Shown here piece by piece: positions 1-9,782 of a stretch of 64,000 bases of DNA. The DNA lies in assembly GCA_025362735.1 (NCBI GenBank), contig JANYFL010000071.1, positions 103,134 through 167,133 of the forward strand, given 5' to 3'. Both the position numbers and the translations under genes were made by a program. Source of the stretch: Betaproteobacteria bacterium. Lineage in GTDB: Bacteria; Pseudomonadota; Gammaproteobacteria; Burkholderiales; Burkholderiaceae_D. The notes below the pieces were generated by a model that was not told the DNA's origin, searched no databases, and saw nothing but the letters and a program-made list of their open reading frames with translations. The number at the start of each line of letters is the position of its first letter. The first letter of the stretch is position 1.

Positions 1-504
1 GTAGTCGAAAATGTATGGCATACCGTTTTGAATGACGAAGAACTGGAAGTGGCTCTGACTCAAGCGAAAGCAATCGTCGTGAGCTTGTCTCTCTGGCTGG
101 AACAGCGTGAAGTTTTGCTGAAGGCAAAGCTGGAGTTGGGTATTCAGCTGGAACCAGCGGATGACCCGGCTGCAATCGCTCAAGATCTGGCCCACTTCAA
201 GCTCATCGCCATCGACTTTCCACAATTTGCCGATGGTCGGGGCTATTCCATCGCGCGTCTGGTGCGTGAACGTTACGGCTATACCGGCGAATTGCGTGCC
301 GTTGGAGACGTTCTGCGTGACCAAATCTATTACATGCTTCGCGTCGGGTTTGACTCCTTCCTTTTGGCCGAACGCAAGAGCGACGAACAGAGTGTGGCTG
401 CCGTGTTGAGCGCCTATAAGGATTTCTCGGTGAACTATCAGACCTCGTTTGAACAAAAGCAACCGCTGTTTCGTCGCCGTGCTGCGGCTGGTGCAGGTGC
501 ATGA
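1..504 (+). CDS. DUF934 family protein, 5'-truncated by the window edge
   Basis: The reading frame is open from the first base, so the true start lies upstream of the window; a TTG at 28 is only an internal codon. The visible part matches DUF934, a small protein almost always encoded between sulfite reductase (cysI) and cysH in beta- and gammaproteobacteria. Recognisable parts are the conserved core around 'FADGRGYSIARLVRERYGY' followed by 'GELRAVGDVLRDQ', and the C-terminal 'PLFRRR'. Its biochemical role is not established; the genomic association points to assimilatory sulfate/sulfite reduction. Its stop overlaps the cysH start (ATGA-type overlap), so the two are translationally coupled. 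I infer that cysI lies just outside the window. Confidence 0.88.
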   Translation, partial: VVENVWHTVLNDEELEVALTQAKAIVVSLSLWLEQREVLLKAKLELGIQLEPADDPAAIAQDLAHFKLIAIDFPQFADGRGYSIARLVRERYGYTGELRAVGDVLRDQIYYMLRVGFDSFLLAERKSDEQSVAAVLSAYKDFSVNYQTSFEQKQPLFRRRAAAGAGA

Positions 505-1217
505 TGAGCAACGTCATTAGTGCCGAGCTCGAAGCCAAAGTCATTGCCGCCCGCGCATTGCTGGCGCAGATCGCATCTGCTTATGCGCCCGCCATACTCA
601 CCACCAGTTTTGGTGCCGAAGACATGGTGCTATTCGATTTGATCGCCAACAAGAAGTATGGTGATCCGCTCAAAGCGATCGCTATCGCCACGCTGGATAC
701 CGGGCGTTTACCTGAGGAAACCTATCAAGTCTGGCAGCAATCGGTTGAGCGTTATGGTCGTAAGGTTGAGCCGTATTTTCCTGAGGCTCAGGCGGTTGAA
801 CAGTACGTTCGTATCAATGGCATCAACGCTTTTTATGAAAGCGTGGCGCAACGTAAAGATTGCTGTCATATGCGCAAGGTTGAGCCGCTCAAACGCGCGC
901 TCGCAGGTAAAAAAGGATGGATCACCGGTCTGCGCCGTGCTCAGGCTGTGACGCGCAAAGACTTGCCGGTATCTGAATATGACACCGACTATGGTCTGGA
1001 GAAATTCAATCCTCTTGCTGACTGGTCGGAAGAGGACGTATGGAATTACATCCGTGCCAACGAAGTCCCGTACAACGCGCTGCACGACAAGGGCTATCCC
1101 AGTATCGGCTGCGCCCCCTGTACCCGTGCGATTCAGCCCGGCGAAGATGTGCGGGCAGGGCGCTGGTGGTGGGAAAACGCCGACTCGAAAGAGTGCGGAC
1201 TGCATGTGAAAGAATAA
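501..1217 (+). CDS. cysH: Adenylylsulfate (APS) reductase CysH
   Basis: Reduces activated sulfate to sulfite in the cytoplasm with thioredoxin as electron donor. The 238-aa protein has the PP-loop-like N-terminus 'TTSFGAEDMV' (residues 34-43). Two Cys pairs, C121-C122 and C204/C207 ('CAPC'), bind a [4Fe-4S] cluster in APS reductases and are missing from PAPS-specific enzymes. The catalytic C-terminal 'ECGLH' has C232. I therefore call it an APS reductase rather than an E. coli-type PAPS reductase, which agrees with the absence of a CysC kinase domain on CysN. It overlaps the end of the DUF934 gene by 4 bp. A second ATG at 504 is an equally possible start. Confidence 0.95.
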   Translation: MMSNVISAELEAKVIAARALLAQIASAYAPAILTTSFGAEDMVLFDLIANKKYGDPLKAIAIATLDTGRLPEETYQVWQQSVERYGRKVEPYFPEAQAVEQYVRINGINAFYESVAQRKDCCHMRKVEPLKRALAGKKGWITGLRRAQAVTRKDLPVSEYDTDYGLEKFNPLADWSEEDVWNYIRANEVPYNALHDKGYPSIGCAPCTRAIQPGEDVRAGRWWWENADSKECGLHVKE

Positions 1218-1218
1218 G

Positions 1219-1431
1219 GAAAACCATCTCAACACAGAGACACAGAGGCACGGAGATGCACAGAGTAAAACCAGAGAACCAAGAGGCTTGTCATCCTGAG
1301 TAAAGCGAAGGATCTCAGAGGTTGAATGACAGTCGCCTGTTGAGAATGACCTGAGATACTTCGCTGTACTCAGTGACATTGAATTTCTCTGTGGATCTCC
1401 GTGCCTCTGTGTCTCTGTGTTGAGAGGTTTT
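1219..1431. repeat. Nested palindromic intergenic repeat (two inverted-repeat pairs, one inside the other)
   Basis: The spacer between cysH and cysD is almost entirely inverted repeat. The outer arms (1220-1265 and 1387-1431) are about 45 bp and differ by one inserted base and one substitution; they are rich in CACAGAGACACAGAGGCACG. Inside, arms 1290-1318 and 1351-1376 form a second palindrome whose arms contain AGCGAAGGATCTCAG. The inner type recurs at 61715-61806. Both arm types resemble repeats scattered through many proteobacterial intergenic regions. The transcript would fold into one very long hairpin between two co-directional cys genes. Confidence 0.85.
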
Positions 1432-1460
1432 AATCAGTTAATGTGTAATCAAGTAAATTT

Positions 1461-2414
1461 ATGAGCACAACATTGCAAGAATCCATCAGCAACACAACAC
1501 GTAGCGCTGTCGTGCAGAATGCGCATGACCATCTCGAATGGCTGGAGTCGGAAGCCATTCACATCATGCGCGAGGTTGCAGCGGAATGCAGCAATCCGGT
1601 ACTGCTATTTTCCGGCGGGAAGGACTCTATCGTCATGTTGCGTCTGGCTGAAAAAGCTTTTCGCCCGGGGCGTTTTCCGTTTCCGTTGATGCACATTGAT
1701 ACCGGTCACAATTTTCCCGAAGTGATTGCCTTTCGCGATGCACGCGCGGCTGAACTGGGCGAGCGACTGATCGTTCGTACCCTGGACGAATCGATTGCCA
1801 AGGGCCGTATCCGGTTGAAGAGCCCCGATGAATTGCGCAACCCGCATCAGAGTGTGACCCTGCTCGATGCAATTGAAGAATTCGGTTTCGACGCCTGCTT
1901 TGGCGGTGCGCGTCGCGATGAAGAAAAGGCACGTGCCAAGGAACGCATTTTTTCCTTTCGCGATGAGTTTGGTCAGTGGGATCCGAAAAATCAGCGTCCC
2001 GAACTCTGGGACTTGTACAACACACGGGTCCACAAAGGTGAGCACATGCGCGTGTTCCCAATCAGTAACTGGACTGAGATGGACGTGTGGCAATACATCG
2101 CACGCGAGCGTCTCGCTGTGCCATCGATCTATTACGCGCACAAGCGCCCCATCGTCAAACGCAATGGCTTGCTCGTACCCATTTCAAACCTGATGCCCGT
2201 CAAGGAAGGCGAGACCATCGTCGAAGAAAGCGTGCGCTTTCGCACCGTTGGCGATATGACCTGTACCGCACCTGTAGCGTCTGATGCGGCCACGGTCGAA
2301 GACATCATCATCGAAACCTCGACGACGCGTATCACCGAACGCGGCGCAACGCGTATGGACGATCAGACTTCGGATGCGGCAATGGAACAGCGCAAGAAAG
2401 AAGGGTATTTCTAA
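1461..2414 (+). CDS. cysD: Sulfate adenylyltransferase subunit 2 (CysD)
   Basis: Small catalytic subunit of ATP sulfurylase. With the GTPase CysN it makes APS from sulfate and ATP. The 317-aa protein has the PP-loop 'SGGKDS' at residues 51-56 and the family's conserved C-terminus ending in 'RKKEGYF'. It is separated from cysH by a 243-bp palindrome-filled spacer, so it may have its own promoter or depend on read-through. Its stop codon abuts the cysN start directly (TAAATG), so the two subunits are made together. Length and motifs are those of an intact enzyme. Confidence 0.97.
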   Translation: MSTTLQESISNTTRSAVVQNAHDHLEWLESEAIHIMREVAAECSNPVLLFSGGKDSIVMLRLAEKAFRPGRFPFPLMHIDTGHNFPEVIAFRDARAAELGERLIVRTLDESIAKGRIRLKSPDELRNPHQSVTLLDAIEEFGFDACFGGARRDEEKARAKERIFSFRDEFGQWDPKNQRPELWDLYNTRVHKGEHMRVFPISNWTEMDVWQYIARERLAVPSIYYAHKRPIVKRNGLLVPISNLMPVKEGETIVEESVRFRTVGDMTCTAPVASDAATVEDIIIETSTTRITERGATRMDDQTSDAAMEQRKKEGYF

Positions 2415-3737
2415 ATGAGTACGACGACTTTATTCTCATCGACTCAAACACAAACCTTGTTGCGCTTTTCAACGGCGGGCAGTGTCGATGACGGCAAAAG
2501 CACTTTGATTGGCCGCCTGTTGTTTGACGCGAAATCAATTTTTGAAGACCAGTTCAATACGCTTGTGAAGACGACGGCCAAGCGCGGTGGCGTCGGTGGC
2601 AACGTCGCGTCTGATCTCGCCGTTGACCTGGCACTGCTGACCGATGGACTGATGGCTGAGCGCGAACAGGGTATTACCATCGACGTGGCTTATCGCTATT
2701 TCGCAACGCCTGTGCGCAAGTTCATCATTGCAGACACGCCGGGCCATGAGCAATACACGCGGAATATGGTTACCGGTGCGTCCACGGCTGATCTCACCAT
2801 CGTGCTGGTTGATGCCAGCAAAGGGGTTTTACCGCAATCACGACGTCATGCTTTGATCGCCAGTTTGCTGGGTATTCGTCACGTGGTGGTCGCCATCAAC
2901 AAGATGGATCTGGTCGATTATTCCGAATCACGTTTTAACGAAATTCGTGACGAATTCAAGCAGGTAACAGGCAAGCTAAATCTGGGCAATCTGTATTTCG
3001 TGCCGATGTCTGCGCTCAAGGGTGACATGGTGGTTGAACGTGGCGAGCGCCTGAACTGGTACAGCGGTCAGACCTTGCTCGATATTCTCGAAACGGTCGA
3101 TGTGGCTGAACCTGAAAACGCGGCCTTCCGCTTTCCGGTGCAGATGGTCAATCGCCCCGGCATCGATGGCGCTTACCCGCATGGTTGCGCCCGCGGTTAT
3201 ATGGGCCGTATCGAATCGGGTCATGTGTCTGTGGGCGACAAGGTACTGATCCAGCCGAGCGGTCGCACCACCACGGTACGCGACATCATCACCTATGACG
3301 GCGTACTGAAGCGTGCTGATGCACCGCAATCGGTGACACTGCTACTCAATCACGAAATTGATATTTCACGTGGTGACTTGATCACACATGAAAACACGCC
3401 TGCGCGTGTCGCCAAGAGTTTTGCCGCGATGATTTGCTGGATGGATGACGAACCCTTGAGTGCTTCGCGCAAGTATCTGATCAAGCACACCACGCGCGTG
3501 ACCAAGGCCATCATCGAAGGTATTGACCACAAGCTCGACATCACGACTCTGGAGCCGGTCAAGGATGGTCCACCACTGACCGAACTGGCGATGAACGAAA
3601 TTGGCGCCGTACGCTTCAAGGTACGCGATCCGCTATTGGTGGATGCCTATACGGATAACCGGATTACCGGTGGGTTCATCGTGATTGATGAAGTGACCAA
3701 CCATACGGTGGCGGCAGGGATGATCCTGCCCGAATAG
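2415..3737 (+). CDS. cysN: Sulfate adenylyltransferase subunit 1, GTPase (CysN)
   Basis: Large regulatory subunit of ATP sulfurylase that couples GTP hydrolysis to APS synthesis. The P-loop 'GSVDDGKST' lies at residues 22-30, with the switch motif 'DTPGHEQYTRNM' and the guanine-recognition motif 'NKMD' downstream, in the EF-Tu-like order typical of CysN. At 440 aa it ends after the beta-barrel domains and carries no C-terminal APS kinase (CysC) fusion, so no PAPS-forming activity is encoded here. It starts immediately after the cysD stop and is followed 11 bp downstream by cobA. Confidence 0.97.
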   Translation: MSTTTLFSSTQTQTLLRFSTAGSVDDGKSTLIGRLLFDAKSIFEDQFNTLVKTTAKRGGVGGNVASDLAVDLALLTDGLMAEREQGITIDVAYRYFATPVRKFIIADTPGHEQYTRNMVTGASTADLTIVLVDASKGVLPQSRRHALIASLLGIRHVVVAINKMDLVDYSESRFNEIRDEFKQVTGKLNLGNLYFVPMSALKGDMVVERGERLNWYSGQTLLDILETVDVAEPENAAFRFPVQMVNRPGIDGAYPHGCARGYMGRIESGHVSVGDKVLIQPSGRTTTVRDIITYDGVLKRADAPQSVTLLLNHEIDISRGDLITHENTPARVAKSFAAMICWMDDEPLSASRKYLIKHTTRVTKAIIEGIDHKLDITTLEPVKDGPPLTELAMNEIGAVRFKVRDPLLVDAYTDNRITGGFIVIDEVTNHTVAAGMILPE

Positions 3738-3748
3738 ATGAATTGAAC

Positions 3749-4564
3749 ATGCAAACCGCTCAACAAAAAGCAGGCAAGGTGTATCTGGTGGGTGCCGGTC
3801 CCGGCGCGCCCGATCTGCTAACCCTGCGCGCGGCACGTTTGCTGGAGCAAGCGGACATTGTTTTTTACGATGCTCTGGTTAATCCGGAAATCGTTGCACT
3901 TGCGGTCAAGGCAAAAAAGTTCGCTGTCGGAAAGCGGTGCGGACAGCACTCCAGTGCACAACATTTCATTAACAAGCGCCTGATTGATGCGACTCGTGAA
4001 CATGCGGTCATCGTCCGACTCAAGGGCGGAGATCCAATGCTGTTTGCGCGTGCTCAGGAAGAAATCGACGCACTGACGGCAGCAGGTATCGAATTTGAGG
4101 TTGTGCCGGGGATTACCGCTGCACTTTCCGCCAGTGCCGATTTGGGCATTTCACTGACGCGCCGCGCAGTCAGTCGTTCGGTTACTTTTGCGACACCGCG
4201 CATCGGTAAGGATGAGCAGGCCTCCGATTGGGTCGCAGGGGTTCTCGCTGCAGATACTGCAGTGCTATACATGGCCGCTGGCGAAGCTGGGGAAATTGCG
4301 CAGCAACTGATTAAGCGGGGTAAGCCTGCGGATTTACCGGTTGCCTTGGTGCGTGATGCGTCTTCTCCTGATGTTGAGATCCAGTTGATGACGCTTGCCG
4401 ATTTGAGTCAGGGCGTAAGCCGGGATGAACGGCCCGTGATTTTGATGCTGGGGAATGTTTATCGTGAGGCACTTGATGCTGCATCGAAACATTCCGGCAA
4501 GAACGAGAACGACCAAGACCATTTCATCTGGCCGATCCTGATTAACCAACGGTGTCAGAACTGA
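3749..4564 (+). CDS. cobA: Uroporphyrinogen-III C-methyltransferase (SUMT)
   Basis: Transfers two methyl groups from S-adenosylmethionine to uroporphyrinogen III, giving precorrin-2, the precursor of siroheme needed by sulfite reductase. Hallmarks are the N-terminal '[19 protein letters not shown]' and 'GGDPMLFAR'. It is a single-domain protein with no CysG-type dehydrogenase/chelatase part. I start at the ATG (271 aa) rather than a TTG two codons upstream. Its place directly after cysN matches supply of the siroheme cofactor to the pathway. The C-terminal ~25 residues are hydrophilic and poorly conserved. Confidence 0.93.
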   Translation: MQTAQQKAGKVYLVGAGPGAPDLLTLRAARLLEQADIVFYDALVNPEIVALAVKAKKFAVGKRCGQHSSAQHFINKRLIDATREHAVIVRLKGGDPMLFARAQEEIDALTAAGIEFEVVPGITAALSASADLGISLTRRAVSRSVTFATPRIGKDEQASDWVAGVLAADTAVLYMAAGEAGEIAQQLIKRGKPADLPVALVRDASSPDVEIQLMTLADLSQGVSRDERPVILMLGNVYREALDAASKHSGKNENDQDHFIWPILINQRCQN

Positions 4565-4689
4565 TCGGATGGTTTGAAGGACTGGAGCTGAACTTCTCAG
4601 CGGCCATTAACGACTATGAATTAAATCTCAGTGCTGTCGATACAGGACTGGGCCGGGTGATGTGCCCCGAAGAACTGAAAGGATTAAAC

Positions 4690-5712
4690 ATGTTGTTCAG
4701 CAAAACAAAACAGCTGTTACTGGCGGTCACACTCGCTGTTTCTGGATTGAGTTCCACCGTTCAGGCGGCTGATCTCACACTTTTGAATGTCTCGTATGAC
4801 CCGACGCGCGAGCTTTATCAAGAATACAACGCTGCGTTCACCAAGTACTGGAAAACCAGGACAGGCGATACCGTGATCTTCAAACAGTCTCACGGCGGTT
4901 CAGGCAAACAGGCTCGTTCTGTCATCGATGGTCTCGAAGCCGACGTCGTCACCTTGGCCTTGGCCTATGACATTGACGAGATCGCATCCAGGGCGAAGCT
5001 CCTGCCAATCGATTGGCAAAAGCGCCTAGAACACAATAGCTCACCCTATACGTCCACTTATATCTTTCTGGTGCGCAAGGGCAATCCTAAAGGCATCAAG
5101 GATTGGAGCGATCTGGTCAAGCCGGGTGTGTCGGTCGTCACGGCCAATCCCAAAACTTCCGGTGGCGCACGCTGGGGCTATCTTGCAGCCTATGGCTATG
5201 CGCTAAAACAACCGGGCGGTAACGATGTTAAAGCCAAGGACTTTATTACGCGGCTCTACAAGAACGTTCCTGTACTTGACTCGGGCGCACGTGGCGCGAC
5301 CGTGACCTTTGCGGAGCGCAAAGTCGGTGATGTATTACTTGCGTGGGAAAACGAAGCCTATCTGGCCGTCAAGGAATTTGGCGCCGATAACTTTGAAATC
5401 GTTTATCCCCCGTCGAGCATCCTGGCCGAGCCGCCTGTGACCGTGGTCGACAAGAATGTCGACAAGCATGGCACACGCAAGGTTGCCGAAGCCTATCTGC
5501 AGTACCTGTATTCGCCCGAAGGTCAGGAAATTGCCGCCAAGAATTTCTATCGTCCGATCGACGCCAAAGTAGCTGCCAAATACACAAAGCAGTTCCCAAA
5601 AATTGCATTGTTCAATATCAATGATGTATTCGGTGGCTGGACTAAGGCACAAACGACACACTTTTCGGACGGTGGCGTCTTTGATCAAATTTATCAACCG
5701 GGCGCGAGATGA
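4690..5712 (+). CDS. Periplasmic sulfate-binding protein (first of two tandem copies)
   Basis: Captures sulfate (or thiosulfate) in the periplasm and delivers it to the CysTWA importer. I start at the ATG preceded by AAAGGA and followed by a clear signal peptide (cut after 'STVQA'); upstream in-frame codons lack a signal sequence. The 340-aa protein has the family signatures '[11 protein letters not shown]', '[11 protein letters not shown]', '[16 protein letters not shown]', '[10 protein letters not shown]' and a C-terminal '[22 protein letters not shown]'. It is clearly paralogous to the next gene. Whether it corresponds to CysP or Sbp cannot be settled from sequence alone. Confidence 0.95.
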   Translation: MLFSKTKQLLLAVTLAVSGLSSTVQAADLTLLNVSYDPTRELYQEYNAAFTKYWKTRTGDTVIFKQSHGGSGKQARSVIDGLEADVVTLALAYDIDEIASRAKLLPIDWQKRLEHNSSPYTSTYIFLVRKGNPKGIKDWSDLVKPGVSVVTANPKTSGGARWGYLAAYGYALKQPGGNDVKAKDFITRLYKNVPVLDSGARGATVTFAERKVGDVLLAWENEAYLAVKEFGADNFEIVYPPSSILAEPPVTVVDKNVDKHGTRKVAEAYLQYLYSPEGQEIAAKNFYRPIDAKVAAKYTKQFPKIALFNINDVFGGWTKAQTTHFSDGGVFDQIYQPGAR

Positions 5713-5784
5713 TTTGTTCAGTTGAAACCAATTTCTCTATCCGTCATCAGCTCTGATTCCTAGATTTCAGAAGGAGGTTCCATC

Positions 5785-6792
5785 ATGAAGCTCGGACATT
5801 TTTTTCGCTCATTGCTGGTTGTTTCAGCCTTGATTGGGTCGGTAGCACAGGCCCAGCAAAATCTGCTGAACGCCAGCTATGACGTCGCGCGTGAGTTTTA
5901 CAAGGATTACAACCCGCTGTTCGTCAAATACTGGAAGATCAAGTCGGGTCAGGACATCACGATCAATCAGTCGCATGGGGGATCGAGCAAAATGGCCCGC
6001 GATGTTTTTCAGGGACTGGAAGCCGATGTCGTAACAATGAACGCGGCGCTTGATGTGAACTTCCTGGCTGACAACGGTTTGGTTGCGTCTGACTGGAACA
6101 AGAAGTTTGCCAATGATGCAGCACCCAGTTATTCCACCATGCTGTTTCTGGTGCGTCAGGGTAATCCCAAGGGCATCAAGGACTGGGATGATCTGATCAA
6201 GCCCGGCGTGCAGGTCATCATCGTCAATCCCAAGACAGGTGGAAACGGGAAGTACAGTTATCTGGCGGCTTGGGGATATGTGAAAAAGAAGGGTGGGACG
6301 GACGAGCAAGCGGCTGAGTTCGTCAAGAAACTTTTGGCCAATGTACCGATTCTGGATAGCGGTGGCCGTGCAGCGACGACGACTTTCGTTCAACGCAATA
6401 TCGGCGATGTGTTGATTACGTTTGAATCCGAAGTGATCCAGATCGACAAGGAGTTTGGTGCCGGTAAAGTCGATGCGGTTTATCCATCGATCAGCATCGT
6501 TGCAGACAATCCGGTGGCGTTGGTGAATCGCGTGGTCGACAAGAAAGGGACGCGCGCGTTGGCGACTGCCTACCTCGATTATCTTTACTCAGAAGACGGT
6601 CAGGAACTGATTGCAAAGCACTACTTGCGTCCGCGTTCCACCAAGGTCGCAGCCAAGTATGCGGCCAGCTTCAAGGCGATTCCCTTGTTCACCGTGGATG
6701 AAGTCTTCGGCGGTTGGCGAGCTGCGCAGAAAAAGCATTTCGATGATGGCGGGGAGTTCGACCGTATCTATGCTTCGTTGGGAAAGCGTTAA
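5785..6792 (+). CDS. Periplasmic sulfate-binding protein (second tandem copy)
   Basis: Second solute-binding protein for the same ABC importer, 335 aa. It has a signal peptide (cut after 'SVAQA') and a very strong ribosome binding site (GAAGGAGG). Motifs parallel the upstream copy: 'NASYDVAREFYKDYN', 'QSHGGSSKMARD', '[15 protein letters not shown]', 'NPKTGGNGKYSYLAAWG' and 'VFGGWRAAQKKHF'. Divergence from the first copy is spread over the whole length, so this is an old duplication rather than a recent one. Two binding proteins feeding one CysTWA may give sulfate and thiosulfate specificities, as with Sbp and CysP in E. coli; that is inference. Confidence 0.95.
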   Translation: MKLGHFFRSLLVVSALIGSVAQAQQNLLNASYDVAREFYKDYNPLFVKYWKIKSGQDITINQSHGGSSKMARDVFQGLEADVVTMNAALDVNFLADNGLVASDWNKKFANDAAPSYSTMLFLVRQGNPKGIKDWDDLIKPGVQVIIVNPKTGGNGKYSYLAAWGYVKKKGGTDEQAAEFVKKLLANVPILDSGGRAATTTFVQRNIGDVLITFESEVIQIDKEFGAGKVDAVYPSISIVADNPVALVNRVVDKKGTRALATAYLDYLYSEDGQELIAKHYLRPRSTKVAAKYAASFKAIPLFTVDEVFGGWRAAQKKHFDDGGEFDRIYASLGKR

Positions 6793-6914
6793 GCCTTGAT
6801 GATTGGTGAGGCCAACAAGGCAGGACTTTATAATCCGCGACCCGTCATTTTGGTCATAACCGGAATGACGTGTTCGTTATTGTTTGATTGTTCATCGTGT
6901 TTTGAAAGTATTCA

Positions 6915-7760
6915 ATGAGTCTTACCCTTAAACGTCCGAGTGTGCTGCCAGGCTTTAGCCTGGCAATGGGCGTTACTTTGCTTTACCTGGCCCTGATCGT
7001 CCTGATTCCTTTATCTGCGACCTTCCTTAAAACCTTCACGCTGACCTGGCCGCAGTTTGTTTCGGCCATTACTGCGCCACGGGTCATCGCTTCGTTCAAG
7101 CTATCGTTTGGCGCATCCTTGATCGCTGCCACGATCAACGCGGTGTTTGGTTTGCTGATTGCTTGGGTACTGGTACGTTACCCATTCCCCGGAAGGCGTG
7201 TGGTCGATGCGCTGGTTGATTTGCCGTTTGCTTTGCCCACTGCGGTGGCCGGCATTGCCCTGACTGCAGTCTATTCGAGCAATGGCTGGATCGGCGGACC
7301 GCTTGAAGCCTGGGGGATCAAGGTGGCCTTTACTCCGCTGGGCATTCTGGTGGCTCTGGTTTTCATTGGCCTGCCGTTTGTCGTGCGGACCGTTCAACCG
7401 ATTCTCGAAGACATGGAACGCGAGCTGGAAGAGGCGGCGCATTCACTGGGTGCTACACCCTTGCAGACCTTTGTCAAAGTTACTTTGCCGACCATCATGC
7501 CTGCCTTGTTGACGGGTTTTGCGTTGGCATTTGCACGTGCGGTGGGTGAATACGGCTCAGTGGTTTTCATTGCGGGCAATATGCCGCTGGTTTCTGAAAT
7601 CATTCCCCTGATCATCATCACCAAGCTGGAGCAATACGATTATGCCGGGGCCACGGCGGTCGCGGTCGTGATGCTGGTTGCTTCCTTCATTCTGTTGCTG
7701 TTGATCAATATACTGCAAGGATGGATGCGTCGCCGTTATGCACAGGAGAGGGCGGTATGA
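6915..7760 (+). CDS. cysT: Sulfate/thiosulfate ABC transporter permease CysT (CysU)
   Basis: One of two inner-membrane permease subunits of the sulfate importer. The 281-aa protein has about six hydrophobic segments, and the cytoplasmic EAA loop that docks on the ATPase is visible as '[15 protein letters not shown]'. The 122-bp spacer after the second binding protein contains small inverted repeats, for example CGTCATT at 6843-6849 with AATGACG at 6864-6870. Its stop overlaps the cysW start (ATGA), so the two permeases are translationally coupled. Confidence 0.95.
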   Translation: MSLTLKRPSVLPGFSLAMGVTLLYLALIVLIPLSATFLKTFTLTWPQFVSAITAPRVIASFKLSFGASLIAATINAVFGLLIAWVLVRYPFPGRRVVDALVDLPFALPTAVAGIALTAVYSSNGWIGGPLEAWGIKVAFTPLGILVALVFIGLPFVVRTVQPILEDMERELEEAAHSLGATPLQTFVKVTLPTIMPALLTGFALAFARAVGEYGSVVFIAGNMPLVSEIIPLIIITKLEQYDYAGATAVAVVMLVASFILLLLINILQGWMRRRYAQERAV

Positions 7761-8635
7761 GTAGCGTCCCTGTAAACATCGGTGCGGCTGCAACTGTGGC
7801 CATCGTCCCACGCAACCGAAAAAAAAGCCTGCTGAAATTCTGGCCTGTGGTCATGACCCTGATTGCGCTGGCCTATATGGCTCTGGTACTGGTCGTGCCG
7901 CTCGTCGCAGTGTTCACCGAAGCACTGCGCAAAGGTCTGGGGTACTACTTCGCAGCGATTGTTGAGCCGGATGCGCTCTCCGCCATCAAACTCACCTTGA
8001 TTGCTGCAGCCATTGCTGTGCCGCTCAACCTGGTTTTCGGCATCGCTGCAGCATGGGCGATTGCCAAGTTCGATTTTCGTGGCAAGTCGCTTCTGATTAC
8101 CTTGATCGATCTTCCGTTCACGGTGTCGCCGGTCGTCGCTGGCCTGATCTACGTGCTGGTGTTTGGTTTGCAGGGTTGGTTTGGCCCCTGGCTTTCGGAC
8201 CATGACATCAAAGTTATTTTTGCCATTCCCGGCATCGTGCTGGCTACCATCTTCGTGACCTTTCCCTTTATCGCTCGCGAATTAATTCCCCTGATGCAAG
8301 CGCAAGGTCGAGAGGAAGAAGAGGCCGCGGTGGTACTCGGCGCCAATGGTTGGCAGACCTTCTGGCGCATTACCTTGCCGAATGTGAAATGGGGCCTCCT
8401 CTATGGAGTCATTCTCTGTAATGCACGGGCGATGGGCGAGTTTGGCGCGGTCTCGGTGGTCTCAGGACATATCCGTGGCTTTACCAATACCTTGCCCCTG
8501 CATGTAGAAATACTTTACAACGAATACAACTCGGCTGCGGCGTTTGCCTGCGCATCGCTACTGGCTTTTCTGGGTTTGATCACGTTGGTGATCAAGACCA
8601 TAGTCGAACATCGTTTTTTGCGTGAGTCACGTTGA
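7757..8635 (+). CDS. cysW: Sulfate/thiosulfate ABC transporter permease CysW
   Basis: Second permease of the importer, heterodimerising with CysT. I take the ATG that overlaps the cysT stop and is preceded by GGAGAGGG, giving 292 aa, rather than an upstream in-frame ATG within cysT. The first ~25 residues are hydrophilic with a basic 'RNRKK' stretch; about six transmembrane segments follow, and the EAA loop reads '[16 protein letters not shown]'. The last codons form the first unit of a 14-bp tandem repeat that runs on into the spacer before cysA. Confidence 0.95.
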   Translation: MSSVPVNIGAAATVAIVPRNRKKSLLKFWPVVMTLIALAYMALVLVVPLVAVFTEALRKGLGYYFAAIVEPDALSAIKLTLIAAAIAVPLNLVFGIAAAWAIAKFDFRGKSLLITLIDLPFTVSPVVAGLIYVLVFGLQGWFGPWLSDHDIKVIFAIPGIVLATIFVTFPFIARELIPLMQAQGREEEEAAVVLGANGWQTFWRITLPNVKWGLLYGVILCNARAMGEFGAVSVVSGHIRGFTNTLPLHVEILYNEYNSAAAFACASLLAFLGLITLVIKTIVEHRFLRESR

Positions 8636-8679
8636 ATGAGTCACGTTAACTGCGTCACATTATCTGAATCACGCTGATC
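8624..8679 (+). repeat. Degenerate 14-bp tandem repeat, four units, at the cysW end
   Basis: Four successive 14-bp units (8624-8637, 8638-8651, 8652-8665, 8666-8679) share the pattern G-[AC]-[GA]-TCAC-[GA]-[TC]-T with drift in the last four bases. The first unit encodes the final residues and stop of CysW; the rest fill the spacer to cysA. This looks like slipped-strand duplication of the gene end followed by divergence. Confidence 0.75.
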
Positions 8680-8706
8680 GCTGAAAGAAATAACGGCTGA
8701 ACCAAT

Positions 8707-9777
8707 ATGAGCATACAAATTCAAAATGTCACCAAGCGCTTCGGCAATTTTTACGCGCTCGACAATATCAACCTGACCATTAATCCAGGTGAACTGGTCG
8801 CTTTGCTCGGCCCATCGGGTTCTGGCAAGACGACCTTGCTACGTGTGATCGCCGGTCTGGAAGCACCAGATAGTGGGCGGGTCTTTTTCGATTCCGAAGA
8901 TGCCACTGACAAGCATGTGCAGGAACGTGAAGTGGGTTTTGTATTTCAGCATTACGCGTTGTTCCGGCACATGAGTGTGTTTGAAAATGTTGCCTTTGGT
9001 TTGCGTGTCAAGCCCAAGAAAGAGCGCCTGTCTGAAGCCGAGATTCAGAAAAAAGTACATGGTCTGTTGAACCTGGTTCAGCTGGACTGGCTGGGTGATC
9101 GTTACCCGCATCAGCTCTCCGGCGGACAGCGCCAGCGCATTGGGTTGGCGCGCGCACTGGCCATCGAACCGAAAGTGCTGTTGCTGGATGAACCGTTTGG
9201 TGCGCTTGATGCCAAAGTGCGCAAGGATTTACGCCGCTGGTTGCGCCGTCTGCACGATGAAATCCAATTGACCAGCGTGTTCGTCACTCACGATCAGGAA
9301 GAAGCATTGGAAGTGGCGGATCGGGTCGTCGTGTTCAACCAAGGCAAGATCGAGCAGATCGGTGTGCCCGATGAAGTCTACGATCATCCGGCGACGCCAT
9401 TTGTCTACGGCTTCCTCGGTCATGCCAACCGTTTTGAAAGCCGCATTGAAGGCGAGACCTCCTGGATTGGCCATGCAAAGATTGATACGCCCGAGCACGT
9501 CGGTCTAAGCGGTGTCAAAGCGACGGCCTATATCCGTCCGCATGACATGGAAATTGCTGCCACAGCCGCGCATGCGGCAGTCACCGCCAAGCTGGAACAT
9601 ATCGTCAAACTCGGACCCAACGTTCGACTGGAACTAGCTGATATCTCGAATGGTCAACTCGTACAGATGGAAATGCCGCGTGAGTGTTTCGACGAGCTGA
9701 ATATCGTCAACGGCGATGTCCTGAATTTGACGCCGCGTCGTGCCAAGGTATTTGTCGAAGAGCCTGCGTCTAAATAA
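8707..9777 (+). CDS. cysA: Sulfate/thiosulfate ABC transporter ATP-binding protein CysA
   Basis: ATPase that energises the CysTW permease. Walker A 'GPSGSGKTT', the ABC signature '[15 protein letters not shown]', Walker B '[11 protein letters not shown]' and the H-loop 'VTHDQEEA' are all present in the first ~210 residues. A C-terminal regulatory (TOBE-like) domain follows. At 356 aa it matches the family (E. coli CysA is 365). The gene ends five bases before a MITE-like element, so any native terminator here has been displaced or replaced by the palindrome. Confidence 0.96.
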   Translation: MSIQIQNVTKRFGNFYALDNINLTINPGELVALLGPSGSGKTTLLRVIAGLEAPDSGRVFFDSEDATDKHVQEREVGFVFQHYALFRHMSVFENVAFGLRVKPKKERLSEAEIQKKVHGLLNLVQLDWLGDRYPHQLSGGQRQRIGLARALAIEPKVLLLDEPFGALDAKVRKDLRRWLRRLHDEIQLTSVFVTHDQEEALEVADRVVVFNQGKIEQIGVPDEVYDHPATPFVYGFLGHANRFESRIEGETSWIGHAKIDTPEHVGLSGVKATAYIRPHDMEIAATAAHAAVTAKLEHIVKLGPNVRLELADISNGQLVQMEMPRECFDELNIVNGDVLNLTPRRAKVFVEEPASK

Positions 9778-9782
9778 GGAAC

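Noticed and set aside
1219..1431. CRISPR-like array because of repeated CACAGAG units
   Set aside because: The repeats are inverted arms of one palindrome with no regular spacers; no cas genes.
4552..4689. N-terminal extension of the first sulfate-binding protein from a GTG
   Set aside because: It would put 46 residues in front of a clear signal peptide; the ATG at 4690 has a good ribosome binding site.
6829..6834. TATAAT as a promoter for cysT
   Set aside because: No acceptable -35 at a proper distance; could be chance in an AT-rich spacer.
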